Assembly: GCF_019083965.1 (NCBI RefSeq)
Contig: NZ_JAHRCY010000007.1
Span: forward strand, 379,157-443,156
Direction: 5' to 3'
Source: Catellatospora tritici
Lineage (GTDB): Bacteria > Actinomycetota > Actinomycetes > Mycobacteriales > Micromonosporaceae
Length of the DNA: 64,000 nt
In this document: piece by piece, positions 1 through 8,777 of the stretch
How the letters are laid out: each line of letters begins with the position of its first letter
How positions within the stretch are numbered: the stretch's first letter is position 1
Notes under the pieces: model-generated
The model's input: only the letters and a program-made list of their open reading frames with translations
Told to the model about the DNA's origin: nothing
Database searches by the model: none
Position numbers and translations under genes: made by a program

Positions 1-1
1 G

Positions 2-388
2 TTCGAGGGGCTGAACGTCACCGAGCACCCGGTCGTGCCACTCCAGCCCGCCGCGATGGCCTCGGCCCAGGGTCCGCTGCTGGTGCTGCCCAGCGACGCG
101 CTGATGGACATGAAGGTCATGGTCTGGTCGACCGACCGGTTCGAGCCCATCGTCAACGGCAACAGCGGCTTCACCCCGCAGAGCCTGAGCGAGATCCGGG
201 AGCTGACCAAGAACTTCCCGGACCAGGCCAGCGTCGACCGCCTGCGCCAGATCGGCGTCAAGACCGTGGTCGTGCTCAAGGAGTACGCCAAGGGCGGCCC
301 GTACGAGGCGGCGCTGACCAACCCGGGCGACGGCCTGGGCCTGCAGCGCACCGAGACCGACGACGCGGTCACCTTCACGTTCCAGTGA
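2..388 (+). CDS. C-terminal part of a probable membrane glycosyltransferase-like protein (5' truncated)
   Basis: The reading frame is open from base 2 to a TGA at 388, giving the last 128 residues of a protein whose start lies outside the window. The visible part has no membrane segment. It reads like an extracytoplasmic C-terminal domain, with a segment near WSTDRFEPIVNGNSGF followed by a QASVDRLRQIGVKTVVV strand. Similar tails end multi-pass actinobacterial membrane proteins of the GT39/YfhO-like type, but that is recall and cannot be confirmed here. It converges on the GT87 gene downstream across a shared hairpin terminator. Function is unproven. Confidence 0.65.
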   Translation, partial: FEGLNVTEHPVVPLQPAAMASAQGPLLVLPSDALMDMKVMVWSTDRFEPIVNGNSGFTPQSLSEIRELTKNFPDQASVDRLRQIGVKTVVVLKEYAKGGPYEAALTNPGDGLGLQRTETDDAVTFTFQ

Positions 389-401
389 GCCGGTGACAAA
401 A

Positions 402-437
402 GTGCGGCCCCCGCTCCGGTCGGAGCGGGGGCCGCAC
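402..437. terminator. bidirectional hairpin terminator
   Basis: A perfect inverted repeat with a 17-bp stem (GTGCGGCCCCCGCTCCG) and a 2-nt loop sits between the convergent ends of the partial gene at 388 and the mannosyltransferase at 449. The position fits a terminator serving both strands. Confidence 0.8.
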
Positions 438-448
438 TCGTTCTGCCG

Positions 449-1933
449 TCAGGCGGTGGCCAACCTGCCGGGGGCGGCGTCGGCGGTCACCACGGGAGCG
501 GAGTCCGGGTTCAGCGGACCGGCGTCGGGGTCGGGGGTGTCGGAGTCGGCGTACGTACGGCGCACCACGTCCAGCTCCGGCCGCAGAATGTCGCGGACCA
601 CCAGCACCACCAGCGCCAGCACGGCGATCAGCCGGATCGAGGCGGCCAGCACGAACACGCCCTCCGGGAAGACCTGCTTGCCCGAGGCGGTCATCAGCTC
701 GCCGTAGAAGGCCAGGAAGTAGATCACCTCGGCAACCTGCCACACCAGGAACGAGATCCACTTGGGCCGCGCCAGCACCAGCAGCGGCAGCATCCACAGC
801 GTGAACTGCTGCGACCAGACCTTGTTGGTGATCAGGAACAGTGCCACCACCAGGAAGGCGAGCTGCGCCACCCGCGGCGGGGTCTTGGCCAGCAGGCCCA
901 GCGCCGCGATGCCGACGCAGCACAGCGCGAACAGCGCCAGCGACAGGTTGGTGACCAGCGGCACGTTGTCCCAGATCGTCGCCCCGGTCGGGTCGAAGTG
1001 GCGCCCGACGTACCAGGAGGTGCCCCAGTCGATGCCGCGTTCCTTGTTCAGGTCCAGGAACCGCGACCAGTTGTCGTAGTGCGTGACCATCACCGGCACG
1101 TTCACCACGGCCCAGGCGACGGCGCCCGACGCCACCGCGATCAGCGCCGGGCCGAGTTCGCGGCGGCGCCAGAAGTCGGTCAGCGGATTGTCCGGTTCAC
1201 CGGGCAGCTCGCGCACCGGCCGCAGCGCCAGCACGGCGATCGGCAGGAAGAGGAACGCGGGCCACAGTTTGGCGGCCATACCCAGGCCGAGCATGGCTCC
1301 GGCGGCTATCGGGTACCGCTTGGCCCAGAACCAGATGCCCGCGACCGCCAGCACGATCGCCAGCAGGTCCCAGTTGACCGTGGCGGTGACCAGTAGCGCG
1401 GGGGACAGGGCGAACATCGCCGCGTCCCAGGGTCTGCGCCGCCGCAACGACAGGATCATGGCGACCGTGGCGACCGCGAAGACGCTCAGCACCAGGGCGT
1501 TGGCGTTGTAGAAGTACTCCGCCTGGTTGATGTCGTTCTTGCTGCCGAAGGCGTGCACGGGCAGGCCGATCGCGCCCATGAAGGCGCCGGTGAGCACCGG
1601 GTACTCGACCGGGTAGTCGACGTACGGCACCGCGCCCTCGTTGAGGTGCTCGGCGTAGTAGAGCGCAAGCACGTCGGTGTAGCAGAAGTGCGTGTACTGC
1701 TTGTAGTCCGCCCACGCGCCGTCCTTGCAGGGCGACTTCTGCACCCAGTGCAACGCGAGCATGAGGCAGGTGAGCGCGAGCACGATCCGGGCGGCGGTCC
1801 AGAACCTGCCGCCGCGGTCGGGAGTCTGCGGCACCGCGTGCTCGCCGCGCGGGCCGCCGATCGCCTGGCTGAGGCCGTGCACGAACGGATCCTCGACCGA
1901 AGGCGAGACGACGTGCTCACGAACATCACTCAT
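449..1933 (-). CDS. GT87-family (DUF2029) polyprenol-phosphate-mannose mannosyltransferase, Rv0051-like
   Basis: A 494-residue multi-pass membrane protein. After a hydrophilic N-terminus of about 45 residues come roughly ten hydrophobic segments. The DYPVEYPVLTG motif (residues 106-116) follows the first membrane span; a motif of this kind is characteristic of GT87/DUF2029 enzymes, which transfer mannose from polyprenyl-phosphate-mannose on the outer face of the membrane. The frame extends upstream to 2023, but MSDVREHV at 1933 is the more natural start. It lies downstream of, and in the same direction as, the penicillin-binding protein gene, as Rv0051 lies next to ponA1 in M. tuberculosis. 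A terminator at 2007-2035 separates the two, so it may have its own promoter. The acceptor substrate is unknown. Confidence 0.85.
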   Translation of the reverse strand: MSDVREHVVSPSVEDPFVHGLSQAIGGPRGEHAVPQTPDRGGRFWTAARIVLALTCLMLALHWVQKSPCKDGAWADYKQYTHFCYTDVLALYYAEHLNEGAVPYVDYPVEYPVLTGAFMGAIGLPVHAFGSKNDINQAEYFYNANALVLSVFAVATVAMILSLRRRRPWDAAMFALSPALLVTATVNWDLLAIVLAVAGIWFWAKRYPIAAGAMLGLGMAAKLWPAFLFLPIAVLALRPVRELPGEPDNPLTDFWRRRELGPALIAVASGAVAWAVVNVPVMVTHYDNWSRFLDLNKERGIDWGTSWYVGRHFDPTGATIWDNVPLVTNLSLALFALCCVGIAALGLLAKTPPRVAQLAFLVVALFLITNKVWSQQFTLWMLPLLVLARPKWISFLVWQVAEVIYFLAFYGELMTASGKQVFPEGVFVLAASIRLIAVLALVVLVVRDILRPELDVVRRTYADSDTPDPDAGPLNPDSAPVVTADAAPGRLATA

Positions 1934-2006
1934 AGCCCGACATCCTGCCTCAGAAATCTGCGAAGCGCAGCAAGGCGCCAGGTAGCGGACGGCGAAAGGC
2001 AGAGAA

Positions 2007-2035
2007 AGAGGGGGCCCCGACACGGGACCCCCTCT
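2007..2035 (-). terminator. terminator of the PBP gene
   Basis: A 13-bp stem with one G-U type mismatch and a 3-nt loop lies 14 bp past the PBP stop codon. It is positioned to end the leftward DUF5318-PBP transcript. Confidence 0.7.
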
Positions 2036-2048
2036 TCATGCCACCTGA

Positions 2049-4904
2049 TCAGCGAATACACAGTGGGTTTGTCGGTTTACATGATCGCGATGGTTGCGGG
2101 CTGGGACCGTTGCCGCCGCCACCGGTGCCCGGTGACTGCGAGGGGTCCGGGTTCGGGCACAGCACGCCGAGCTGGCAGCCGTCGGTGGGCAGAGTCGGCG
2201 GGGCGGTCGGGGTTGGCTCGACGCCGTCACCCTCCTCCACCGAGCCGATGGCGCCGCCGCTGCCGTCGGGCAGCGACTCCATCTTCTTGCCCTTGTTGGC
2301 GCCGTTCATGAATGCCTGCCAGATCTGGGCGGGCAGGCCGACACTGGCGATGTTGGTGTGCCCGTCCTTCTGGTAGATCGGCTCGGACGCGCCGCCGACG
2401 TTGCCGACCCAGATCGCCGCGGCGACCTGGTCGGTGAAGCCGACCGTCCAGACGTTGGAGTTGGACCCCTTCTTCTTCACCGACTCCCAAGTACCGGTCT
2501 TGGCGCCGGCCTGGCGGCCGCCTTCGAGCGAACGGCCGTACCGGGCGGGCATGTTCTTCAGCACGCTCGCCACCTCGTCGGCGACCTCCGGCCGGATCGC
2601 CGGCTGAGGGTGCAGCGTCTCGCCGGTGCCGGGCACCTTGTTGTACTTGCCGGTGTCCTTGTCCTTCTGCTGAACCTCGATGATGAAGTGCGGCTTGTTG
2701 TACGTGCCGTGGTTGGCCAGCGTCGCCACCCCGGTCGCGTGGTCGAACACCGTGATCGGGTACTGCCCGAAGCCGATCTGGTAGTCGAACGAGCCCCGGT
2801 CGACGTCGGCCTTGGGATCGTTCAGGTGACGCGCCTTGCCGTCGTTGGTCGACCACATGGTGGTGATGCCGACGCGCTTGGCCACGCTCAGGATCTTCTC
2901 CGGACCGATCTGCTTTGCGATCTTGAAGAACGGCACGTTCAGCGAGAGCTCGGTGACGTGCTGCAGGGTGCAGTTCGTCTTGCAGTCGATGTCGTTGGTC
3001 TCCCGGCCGGAGTTCGACACCTTGTACGGGCAGGCGTTGTAGTCCTTGCAGTTCTTGGGGGTGATGGGGGTCGGGTCCCACATCGACTTGATCGAGATGC
3101 CGTTCTCGATCGCGGCGGTCAAGGTGTAGATCTTGAAGGAGGACGCCGGCGGGTGGCCGCCGTCCTCGAACTCCGTCCCCTCGGCGAACTTGCCCGCGTA
3201 GTCGACACCGGTGCCGTTCGCACCGCCGTAGTAGGCGAGCACCCGGCCGTTGTGCGGGTCGATCGCCACACCTGCCGCGATGACGTTCTTCGGATAGCCG
3301 TTGATCTTCGTGCCTGGACGGTCGATCGGCTTGACGATCTCTTCCTTGCAGACCTTCTTGTCGCCCTCGCCGGTGCACTTCTCCTGGCGCTGGAAGTCAC
3401 GGTAGAGCTGGGCCTCGAGCGACTTCTGGGCGTTGGCGTCGATCGTCGTGATGATCTTGTAGCCCTTGTTGCGCCAGTTGGTGATGCCCCAGGCGGCCAT
3501 CTCGCGGTCGATGTACTTGTTGACCACGAAGCCGGTGCCGGTGCCGGTGATGCCCTGCTCGCCCGACTGCGCGGAGTACTTCTTGAGGGCCTTCTCCGGG
3601 TAGACCATGGTGGCGCGCTTGGCCGCGTCGAGCTTGCCCATCTCGACCATGTTGTTGAGGACGTAATTCCAACGTTCCTGCGCGCCCGGCATGTTGAAGT
3701 TGGGGTCGAAGCCCTTGGTGCCGTCGTTCTCGTTCGGCTCGGGCTGCTTGAGCACCGCGCCCAGCACGGCGGCCTCTTCGATCGTCAGCTTGTCGGCGGG
3801 CTTGCCGAAGTACGCCTTCGCCGCCGCGCCCACGCCGCTCGAACCGCGGCCGTACCAGACGGTGTTGACGTAGAAGCCGAGGATCTCGGTCTTGGAGTAC
3901 TTGTCCTCCAGGCGCCGGGCCATGACCGCCTCGCGCAGCTTACGGGCGTAGGTGACCTCGAGGTCCTTGGCCGCGGCACGCGCGTACTGCTGGGTGATGG
4001 TCGAGGCGCCCTGGGTGTCGCCGCCGGTCAGGTTGTTCCAGGCGGCACGGGCGATACCCCACAGGTCGATGCCGTGGTGGTTGAAGAAGTTCTTGTCCTC
4101 GCCCGCGATCAGCGCGACCCGCACCTCCTCGCTGAGCGTGGCCATCGGCACGATCTCGCGGTTCTCGCCGCCCAGCTTGGCGATCTGAGTCTTGCCGTCG
4201 CTGGCGTAGACGAAGGTGTTCTGGTTGTCGCTGAAGGCGGACGGCTCGGGCACCGAGGAGTAGAAGTAGGTGCCGGCGATCAGACCGCCGCCCGCGAGCA
4301 GGATGAAGACCGCGACGGACGACAGGATGATGCTCAGCCGCTTGCGCTTCGGCTTCTTCTTGGCGCCGTCGGCGCCCTTCTTGGCCTTGCCGCCGGGCCG
4401 GACCGAGCCGCCGGGGCGGTCCTCGTCGGGCACGGACGGGGGACGCACGGAGGCCCGTCCCGCCACGCTGGGCACACTGGCGCGGCCGGCGGCGCCGACA
4501 CTCGCACTGCCCACACTCGCCCGGCCTGCCGCGCTGGGCACGGAAGCGCGTCCCGCGCCGGGGCTCACCGGTGCCTGGCCGTAGCCGCCCTGGCCGTAGC
4601 CCTGGTCCTGGCCGTATCCCTGGTCCTGGCCGTAACCGCCCTGCTGGCCGTAACCACCCTGGTCGTAGCCGCCCTGCTGGCCATAGCCGCCCTGCTGGCC
4701 GTAACCGCCGCCCTGGTCGTACGACTGCTGGCCGGGGCCGGCGGCGTGACCGGAATCACCCTGCTGGCCCTCGGAGTAGTCGTATCCGTAGTCGTCGGAT
4801 GGCACCGAAGCGCGGCCCGAGTTCGCCGCAGGCTGCTGGTACGAGGGACGGTAGTACTCGTCGTCGTACCCGTTGCCGGCGTTGGGGTCGCCGTACGAAG
4901 TCAT
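2049..4904 (-). CDS. ponA: class A penicillin-binding protein (bifunctional transglycosylase/transpeptidase), PonA1-like
   Basis: A 951-residue bifunctional enzyme that polymerises lipid II and crosslinks peptidoglycan. The N-terminal ~185 residues are a disordered cytoplasmic tail with GYGQ/GGYGQQ repeats and several GRASVPS-type repeats, followed by a basic KKKPKRKR patch and one membrane anchor (about 190-215). The GT51 domain shows EDKNFFNHHG (near 268) and GASTITQQ. The transpeptidase domain shows SSFK (SxxK, near 586), SLN (SxN, near 653) and KTGT (near 800). The C-terminus is a Pro/Thr/Gly-rich tail ending in SCKPTNPLCIR. The start at 4904 is one base after the stop of the upstream DUF5318 gene (TGACATG), which implies translational coupling. 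The order DUF5318-PBP is the M. tuberculosis Rv0049/ponA1 neighbourhood. Confidence 0.96.
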   Translation of the reverse strand: MTSYGDPNAGNGYDDEYYRPSYQQPAANSGRASVPSDDYGYDYSEGQQGDSGHAAGPGQQSYDQGGGYGQQGGYGQQGGYDQGGYGQQGGYGQDQGYGQDQGYGQGGYGQAPVSPGAGRASVPSAAGRASVGSASVGAAGRASVPSVAGRASVRPPSVPDEDRPGGSVRPGGKAKKGADGAKKKPKRKRLSIILSSVAVFILLAGGGLIAGTYFYSSVPEPSAFSDNQNTFVYASDGKTQIAKLGGENREIVPMATLSEEVRVALIAGEDKNFFNHHGIDLWGIARAAWNNLTGGDTQGASTITQQYARAAAKDLEVTYARKLREAVMARRLEDKYSKTEILGFYVNTVWYGRGSSGVGAAAKAYFGKPADKLTIEEAAVLGAVLKQPEPNENDGTKGFDPNFNMPGAQERWNYVLNNMVEMGKLDAAKRATMVYPEKALKKYSAQSGEQGITGTGTGFVVNKYIDREMAAWGITNWRNKGYKIITTIDANAQKSLEAQLYRDFQRQEKCTGEGDKKVCKEEIVKPIDRPGTKINGYPKNVIAAGVAIDPHNGRVLAYYGGANGTGVDYAGKFAEGTEFEDGGHPPASSFKIYTLTAAIENGISIKSMWDPTPITPKNCKDYNACPYKVSNSGRETNDIDCKTNCTLQHVTELSLNVPFFKIAKQIGPEKILSVAKRVGITTMWSTNDGKARHLNDPKADVDRGSFDYQIGFGQYPITVFDHATGVATLANHGTYNKPHFIIEVQQKDKDTGKYNKVPGTGETLHPQPAIRPEVADEVASVLKNMPARYGRSLEGGRQAGAKTGTWESVKKKGSNSNVWTVGFTDQVAAAIWVGNVGGASEPIYQKDGHTNIASVGLPAQIWQAFMNGANKGKKMESLPDGSGGAIGSVEEGDGVEPTPTAPPTLPTDGCQLGVLCPNPDPSQSPGTGGGGNGPSPQPSRSCKPTNPLCIR

Positions 4905-4905
4905 G

Positions 4906-5325
4906 TCACACCGTTCCGGTCGGGGATGAGCCGGCGCTGGCGCCAGCCTCGGACAGCGGGGGAGCCGTCCTGTGTGCGCGGCCAAGAAGGTACTGCTCCA
5001 CGAGGTGGTTCCAGTTGCAGCCGCGGCAGACCTCGACCACGTATACCTGGAACTCACCGAGCGTGTCGGCCAGTGCCGCCAGTTCGGCGCGCGAGCGTGC
5101 CTGGCCGGCGGCGTGCTTGAGCTGATCGCCGTAGATGTAGTGCACGTTGATCACGTACTCGCGGCGGCAGATGGGGCACCGCTTCTCGGTGGCCTCGCCG
5201 TGGAAGCGAGCCGCGCTCTTGAGGTAGGGCGAGGCGTCACATACCTCTGACGTGCCCACCCTGCCCGCGTACACCTCCCGCAGCAGCGCCCGCCGCTGCA
5301 GGGCATAGTCAACGAACCCGTCCAT
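4906..5325 (-). CDS. DUF5318 zinc-ribbon-like protein
   Basis: A 139-residue soluble protein beginning MDGFVDYALQRRALL. Two cysteine pairs, CPICR and CRGCNW, about 60 residues apart form a likely zinc-binding site. Length and motifs match the actinobacterial DUF5318 family (Rv0049 position), whose function is not known. The frame opens further to 5388, but that start has no ribosome binding site, whereas GGGGAG lies upstream of 5325. It is the first gene of a two-gene operon: its TGA is one base before the PBP start codon, so the two are probably co-translated. This hints at a role linked to PBP expression, although that is inference. Confidence 0.85.
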   Translation of the reverse strand: MDGFVDYALQRRALLREVYAGRVGTSEVCDASPYLKSAARFHGEATEKRCPICRREYVINVHYIYGDQLKHAAGQARSRAELAALADTLGEFQVYVVEVCRGCNWNHLVEQYLLGRAHRTAPPLSEAGASAGSSPTGTV

Positions 5326-5521
5326 ACGGGGGCGACTCCCCGTAGGCACCCCGAGTCGGGGCACAGAGATCCGTTGCTGCGCGCGCATGAAAAGCAGGGT
5401 AACTCGTCGTGGCGGCAGCCGCGACGCCCGTCACAGAGCGTGACGAACGACGCGCCCTGCGCAGACACGGTGATCACGGGCACCCCTGTATTGCCTAGAC
5501 CCGTCGCTCCGTTCTAACGTA

Positions 5522-5546
5522 GCGATGTATCGCCGCGATACATCGC
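5522..5546. promoter_or_regulatory. PadR-type operator upstream of the padR gene
   Basis: A perfect inverted repeat with 11-bp arms (GCGATGTATCG) and a 3-bp spacer. It contains ATGTAT and ATACAT half sites, which are typical of PadR-family operators. It lies about 38 bp before the padR start, so autoregulation is likely. Confidence 0.75.
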
Positions 5547-5583
5547 ATAGCCAACGTACGAGTGAACATGGCACGAGGAGGGG

Positions 5584-6234
5584 GTGGCCCACTTGCTCGA
5601 CCTTGCCATCCTCGGCCTGCTGCATGAATCGCCGATGCACGGGTATGAGCTGCGCAAGCAGCTCAGCACCAAGCTCGGCACCATCCGTGCGGCGATCAGC
5701 TACGGCTCCCTCTACCCAACACTGCGGCGGTTGCAAACCGCGAGCTGGATCACAGAGGCGGGGGAGACCCCCGCCGACGACGCCGGCGTGCCACCGCTGA
5801 CCAGTCGCCGGGGACGGGTGGTCTACAAGATCACAGCCGAGGGCAAGGAACGGTTCCAGGACCTGCTGGCGCAGGTGGGACCGGAGGCGTACGAGGATGC
5901 GGCCTTCGGAGTCCACTTCGCGTTCTTCTCCCGGACCGACGTGGACATCCGTTTGCGCATTCTCGAGGGCCGCCGCCGCAAGGTGGAGGAGCGCCGGGAG
6001 GGCTTCCGCGAAGTCCTCGCCCGCGCCTCGGAGCGGCTCGACGCCTACACCCTGGAGCTGCAGCGTCACGGCTTCGACGCGGCGGACCGCGAGGTCCGCT
6101 GGCTGGAGGAGCTGATCTCCAACGAGCGCTCCGGCCGCTCGCCCCAGGTGCGCGGCGCCGCCGGTCCCGCACCGGCCACAGACCCAGCAAGACCGCTCAC
6201 GGCCCGACCGGGCCCTGACGACTCCGCCGAGTGA
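5584..6234 (+). CDS. PadR-family transcriptional regulator
   Basis: A 216-residue regulator with an N-terminal winged helix: LDLAILGLLHESPMHGYELRK, then SYGSLYPTLRRLQ, the PadR signature, in residues 3-55. The C-terminal part (about 100-175) is a long helical dimerisation region, followed by a low-complexity Pro/Ala tail. The GTG start at 5584 is preceded by GAGGAGG. It sits 56 bp upstream of ino1, the same pairing as Rv0047c-Rv0046c, so it probably controls inositol synthesis as well as itself through the operator at 5522-5546. The effector is unknown. Confidence 0.93.
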   Translation: MAHLLDLAILGLLHESPMHGYELRKQLSTKLGTIRAAISYGSLYPTLRRLQTASWITEAGETPADDAGVPPLTSRRGRVVYKITAEGKERFQDLLAQVGPEAYEDAAFGVHFAFFSRTDVDIRLRILEGRRRKVEERREGFREVLARASERLDAYTLELQRHGFDAADREVRWLEELISNERSGRSPQVRGAAGPAPATDPARPLTARPGPDDSAE

Positions 6235-6290
6235 GTTGGGTGACCCGGCCGACCGGTCGGACGCCCGAAGAGAAGAAGGAGGCAGGAGCT

Positions 6291-7370
6291 ATGGGCTCCG
6301 TCCGCGTTGCCATCGTCGGTGTCGGTAACTGCGCCTCGTCCCTGATCCAGGGCGTGGAGTACTACCGGGACGCCGACCCCAACGAGCGTGTACCCGGCCT
6401 GATGCACGTCGACTTCGGCGGCTACCACGTCCGTGACGTGGAGTTCGTCGCCGCCTTCGACGTGGACGCCAAGAAGGTCGGCCGGGACCTGGCCGAGGCC
6501 ATCGTCGCCAGCGAGAACAACACCATCAAGCTGTGTGACGTGGCGCCCACCGGTGTCACCGTGCAGCGCGGCCCGACCTTCGACGGCCTGGGCGAGTACT
6601 ACCGCGAGATGATCGAGGAGTCGGACGACTCCCCGGTCGACGTGGTCAAGGTGCTCAAGGACGCCAAGGTCGACGTCGTGGTGGCCTACCTTCCGGTCGG
6701 CTCGGAGCAGGCGGACAAGTTCTACGCCCAGGCCGCGATCGACGCGGGCTGCGCGTTCGTCAACGCGCTGCCGGTGTTCATCGCCTCCGACCCGGTGTGG
6801 GCCAAGAAGTTCGAGGACGCCGGGCTGCCGATCGTCGGTGACGACATCAAGAGCCAAGTCGGCGCCACCATCGTGCACCGCGCGCTGGCGAAGCTGTTCG
6901 AGGACCGCGGTGTCGAGTTGCTGCGTACGTACCAGCTGAACTTCGGCGGCAACATGGACTTCATGAACATGCTGGAGCGTAAGCGCCTGGTCTCGAAGAA
7001 GATCTCGAAGACCCAGTCGGTGACGTCCCAGATCCCGCACGAGATGGGCAAGAGTGACGTGCACATCGGGCCGTCGGACCACGTGCCGTGGCTGGACGAC
7101 CGCAAGTGGGCCTACATCCGCCTGGAGGGCCGCTCCTTCGGCGACACCCCGCTGAACGCCGAGCTCAAGCTCGAGGTGTGGGACTCGCCGAACTCGGCCG
7201 GCGTCATCATCGACGCGGTGCGCGCCGCGAAGATCGCGCTGGACCGCAAGATCGGTGGCCCGATCCTGTCCGCTTCGAGCTACTTTATGAAGTCGCCGCC
7301 GGTGCAGTACAACGACCACGACGCCCACGAGGCCGTCGAGGGCTTCATCAAGGGCACCGTAAATCGTTGA
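6291..7370 (+). CDS. ino1: inositol-3-phosphate synthase
   Basis: A 359-residue enzyme that isomerises glucose-6-phosphate to 1L-myo-inositol-1-phosphate with NAD. This is the first step towards phosphatidylinositol, mycothiol and mannosylated lipids. The N-terminal Rossmann motif VGVGNCASSLIQG is at residues 8-20, and the catalytic core segments (GDDIKSQVGATIVHR, LNFGGNMDF) are present. Length is that of the short actinobacterial form. The ATG at 6291 has a strong AAGGAGG upstream, and the extension to 6231 would remove the normal N-terminus. It lies directly downstream of padR and is probably co-regulated with it. Confidence 0.96.
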   Translation: MGSVRVAIVGVGNCASSLIQGVEYYRDADPNERVPGLMHVDFGGYHVRDVEFVAAFDVDAKKVGRDLAEAIVASENNTIKLCDVAPTGVTVQRGPTFDGLGEYYREMIEESDDSPVDVVKVLKDAKVDVVVAYLPVGSEQADKFYAQAAIDAGCAFVNALPVFIASDPVWAKKFEDAGLPIVGDDIKSQVGATIVHRALAKLFEDRGVELLRTYQLNFGGNMDFMNMLERKRLVSKKISKTQSVTSQIPHEMGKSDVHIGPSDHVPWLDDRKWAYIRLEGRSFGDTPLNAELKLEVWDSPNSAGVIIDAVRAAKIALDRKIGGPILSASSYFMKSPPVQYNDHDAHEAVEGFIKGTVNR

Positions 7371-7420
7371 TTTCGTAGCCCGCACATGAAGATGTGAGCG
7401 GGATTACTCACTCAACCGTC

Positions 7421-7473
7421 GATGGCCTATCTGCTGCAGAAATCGACTCAGGTCGATGGGCAGATAGGCCATC
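7421..7473. other. long stem-loop between ino1 and the DUF6584 gene
   Basis: GATGGCCTATCTGC (7421-7434) and its exact complement (7460-7473) enclose a smaller nested stem, ATCGAC/GTCGAT. No T-run follows, so it may be a factor-dependent terminator for ino1, a processing site, or part of the downstream leader. Confidence 0.5.
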
Positions 7474-7558
7474 ATCTGTACTAAGTGGCCTCTGACGTTC
7501 CACTTCTGGGCATGCTCAGCGTATGGACCCGATGCCCCAGAGTATGCATAGTGAAGCT

Positions 7559-8023
7559 ATGGGTAAGTCAGATCTCATGGACCGGGTGGCCACGGACCTA
7601 ACCAAGGGCCATACCTACCCGGCGATCCAGCGCATGCACAGCCTGGTCGCCGCGCACCCCACCGACCTCGATCTCCGGCGAAGACTCGCGGCGATCTACC
7701 GGGCCACCGGCAACGCCGTCGAAGCCGGCCGCTGGTCCTACCTGGACGACTCCGCCGACCCCGCCGAAATCGGCGCGTTCGAGAGCCGGTACCCGCTGCA
7801 CCGCCGTCTCGAGGCGCTGCGCTGGCCCGCCGGAGCCCACGCCCCCACCGACATCTCCCGGGTACGGCTCGCCCCGCTGCAAGCAGTGGCTGTAGCGACC
7901 CCGACATCCGCCGCACCGCCCGGTCTACGGCGGCTGACGACCGCCACGGCGGTGACAGCCCTGGTCGCGCTGGCTCTGCTCGCCGTCATCGGCGCCCAGA
8001 CCGTGCTGGAGTGGTTGTTCTGA
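7559..8023 (+). CDS. DUF6584-type small membrane-anchored protein, copy 1
   Basis: A 154-residue protein with a TPR-like helical first half (DLTKGHTYPAIQRMHSLV, then LRRRLAAIYRATGNAVEAGRW) and one C-terminal membrane span (about 132-152). It is a clear paralogue of the next gene: GHT-x-AxQR, YRxTGNxVEAGRW and the terminal span align. MGKSDLMDRV at 7559 is preferred because it aligns with the start of the paralogue; an in-frame ATG at 7523 would add 12 residues. The family is of unknown function. The TPR-like repeat suggests protein binding at the inner face of the membrane. Confidence 0.8.
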   Translation: MGKSDLMDRVATDLTKGHTYPAIQRMHSLVAAHPTDLDLRRRLAAIYRATGNAVEAGRWSYLDDSADPAEIGAFESRYPLHRRLEALRWPAGAHAPTDISRVRLAPLQAVAVATPTSAAPPGLRRLTTATAVTALVALALLAVIGAQTVLEWLF

Positions 8024-8127
8024 CAGGACGGGGCTGCTGCCGCGTGAGGCCGGCCCCCTCATTTTCTGTGACCCGGCCGTTATAAATGCCTCTGGCGTGA
8101 TCGGCACCAGTCCATAAGGATCAGTGC

Positions 8128-8625
8128 GTGGCAAAGGCGGACGTACTCGCCCGGGTGCGCGCCGATCTCGCGGCCGGGCATACCCATGTGGCTGTTCAGC
8201 GCCTCCGGACGCTGCTCGCGGTGCTGCCCAACGACCTGGAGGTCCGCGCGCTGCTGACCTCTGTCTATCGGCAGACGGGCAATCCGGTCGAGGCGGGCCG
8301 CTGGGGCTTCCTCACCGACGAGGTACGCGAGTCGGAACTCACCGCGTACGCCAAGGCCAATCCGGACCCCTGGCAACGACTGCGCCTGCTGCACTTCGAC
8401 GGCGATCCGGTCGGCCTGTCCGACGCCGCCGCGCAGCGCCTCGTGCAGCTGGCCGAGGAGGCCGAGAAGTCCGGCGCGCCCAGCCGCTGGGTCGGCTCGT
8501 ACCGGGCCCCCGGCAAGAGCCGCGGCGTCGCCCTGCCGTGCCTGTTCACCACGATCGTGCTGCTCGTGGCCCTCGCCCTCGTCGGCATCGGCGCCTGGAA
8601 AGTAATGGCGTACCTCCTAGCCTGA
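8128..8625 (+). CDS. DUF6584-type small membrane-anchored protein, copy 2
   Basis: A 165-residue paralogue of the preceding gene. It starts at GTG 8128 with AAGGA upstream and runs through a TPR-like region (residues 5-60, with RQTGNPVEAGRWGF), a linker, and a C-terminal hydrophobic span near 137-160. The two genes are 104 bp apart in the same direction and probably arose by tandem duplication. No catalytic motif is visible and the role is unknown. Confidence 0.85.
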   Translation: MAKADVLARVRADLAAGHTHVAVQRLRTLLAVLPNDLEVRALLTSVYRQTGNPVEAGRWGFLTDEVRESELTAYAKANPDPWQRLRLLHFDGDPVGLSDAAAQRLVQLAEEAEKSGAPSRWVGSYRAPGKSRGVALPCLFTTIVLLVALALVGIGAWKVMAYLLA

Positions 8626-8722
8626 CCCCGACCGCGCGCTCCCGGCGGCGTCTGGACTGAGGAGCGTGACCGGGCCGAAGGCTCGGCAGCGACGAGGGAA
8701 GACGCCGCCTGAAAGGCGAGCG

Positions 8723-8749
8723 CGCCGCGCCCGCGGAGGCGGGCGCCAG
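8723..8749. repeat. dispersed hairpin repeat, copy A
   Basis: A 27-bp element containing the hairpin GCGCCCGC/GCGGGCGC. It recurs at 50703-50729 with a single base difference. Both copies are intergenic. Confidence 0.6.
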
Positions 8750-8764
8750 GTTGCAGCTGGGGGC

Positions 8765-8770
8765 TACCTT
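8765..8770 (+). promoter_or_regulatory. -10 box (TACCTT) for leaderless nfeD-like gene
   Basis: TACCTT is placed 7 nt before the GTG at 8778, the spacing expected for an actinobacterial leaderless transcript. Confidence 0.55.
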
Positions 8771-8777
8771 CTGGGCC

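Noticed and set aside
4571..4760. Tandem repeat as a non-coding element
   Set aside because: It encodes the GYGQ-type disordered tail of the penicillin-binding protein and is in frame, so it is part of the gene.
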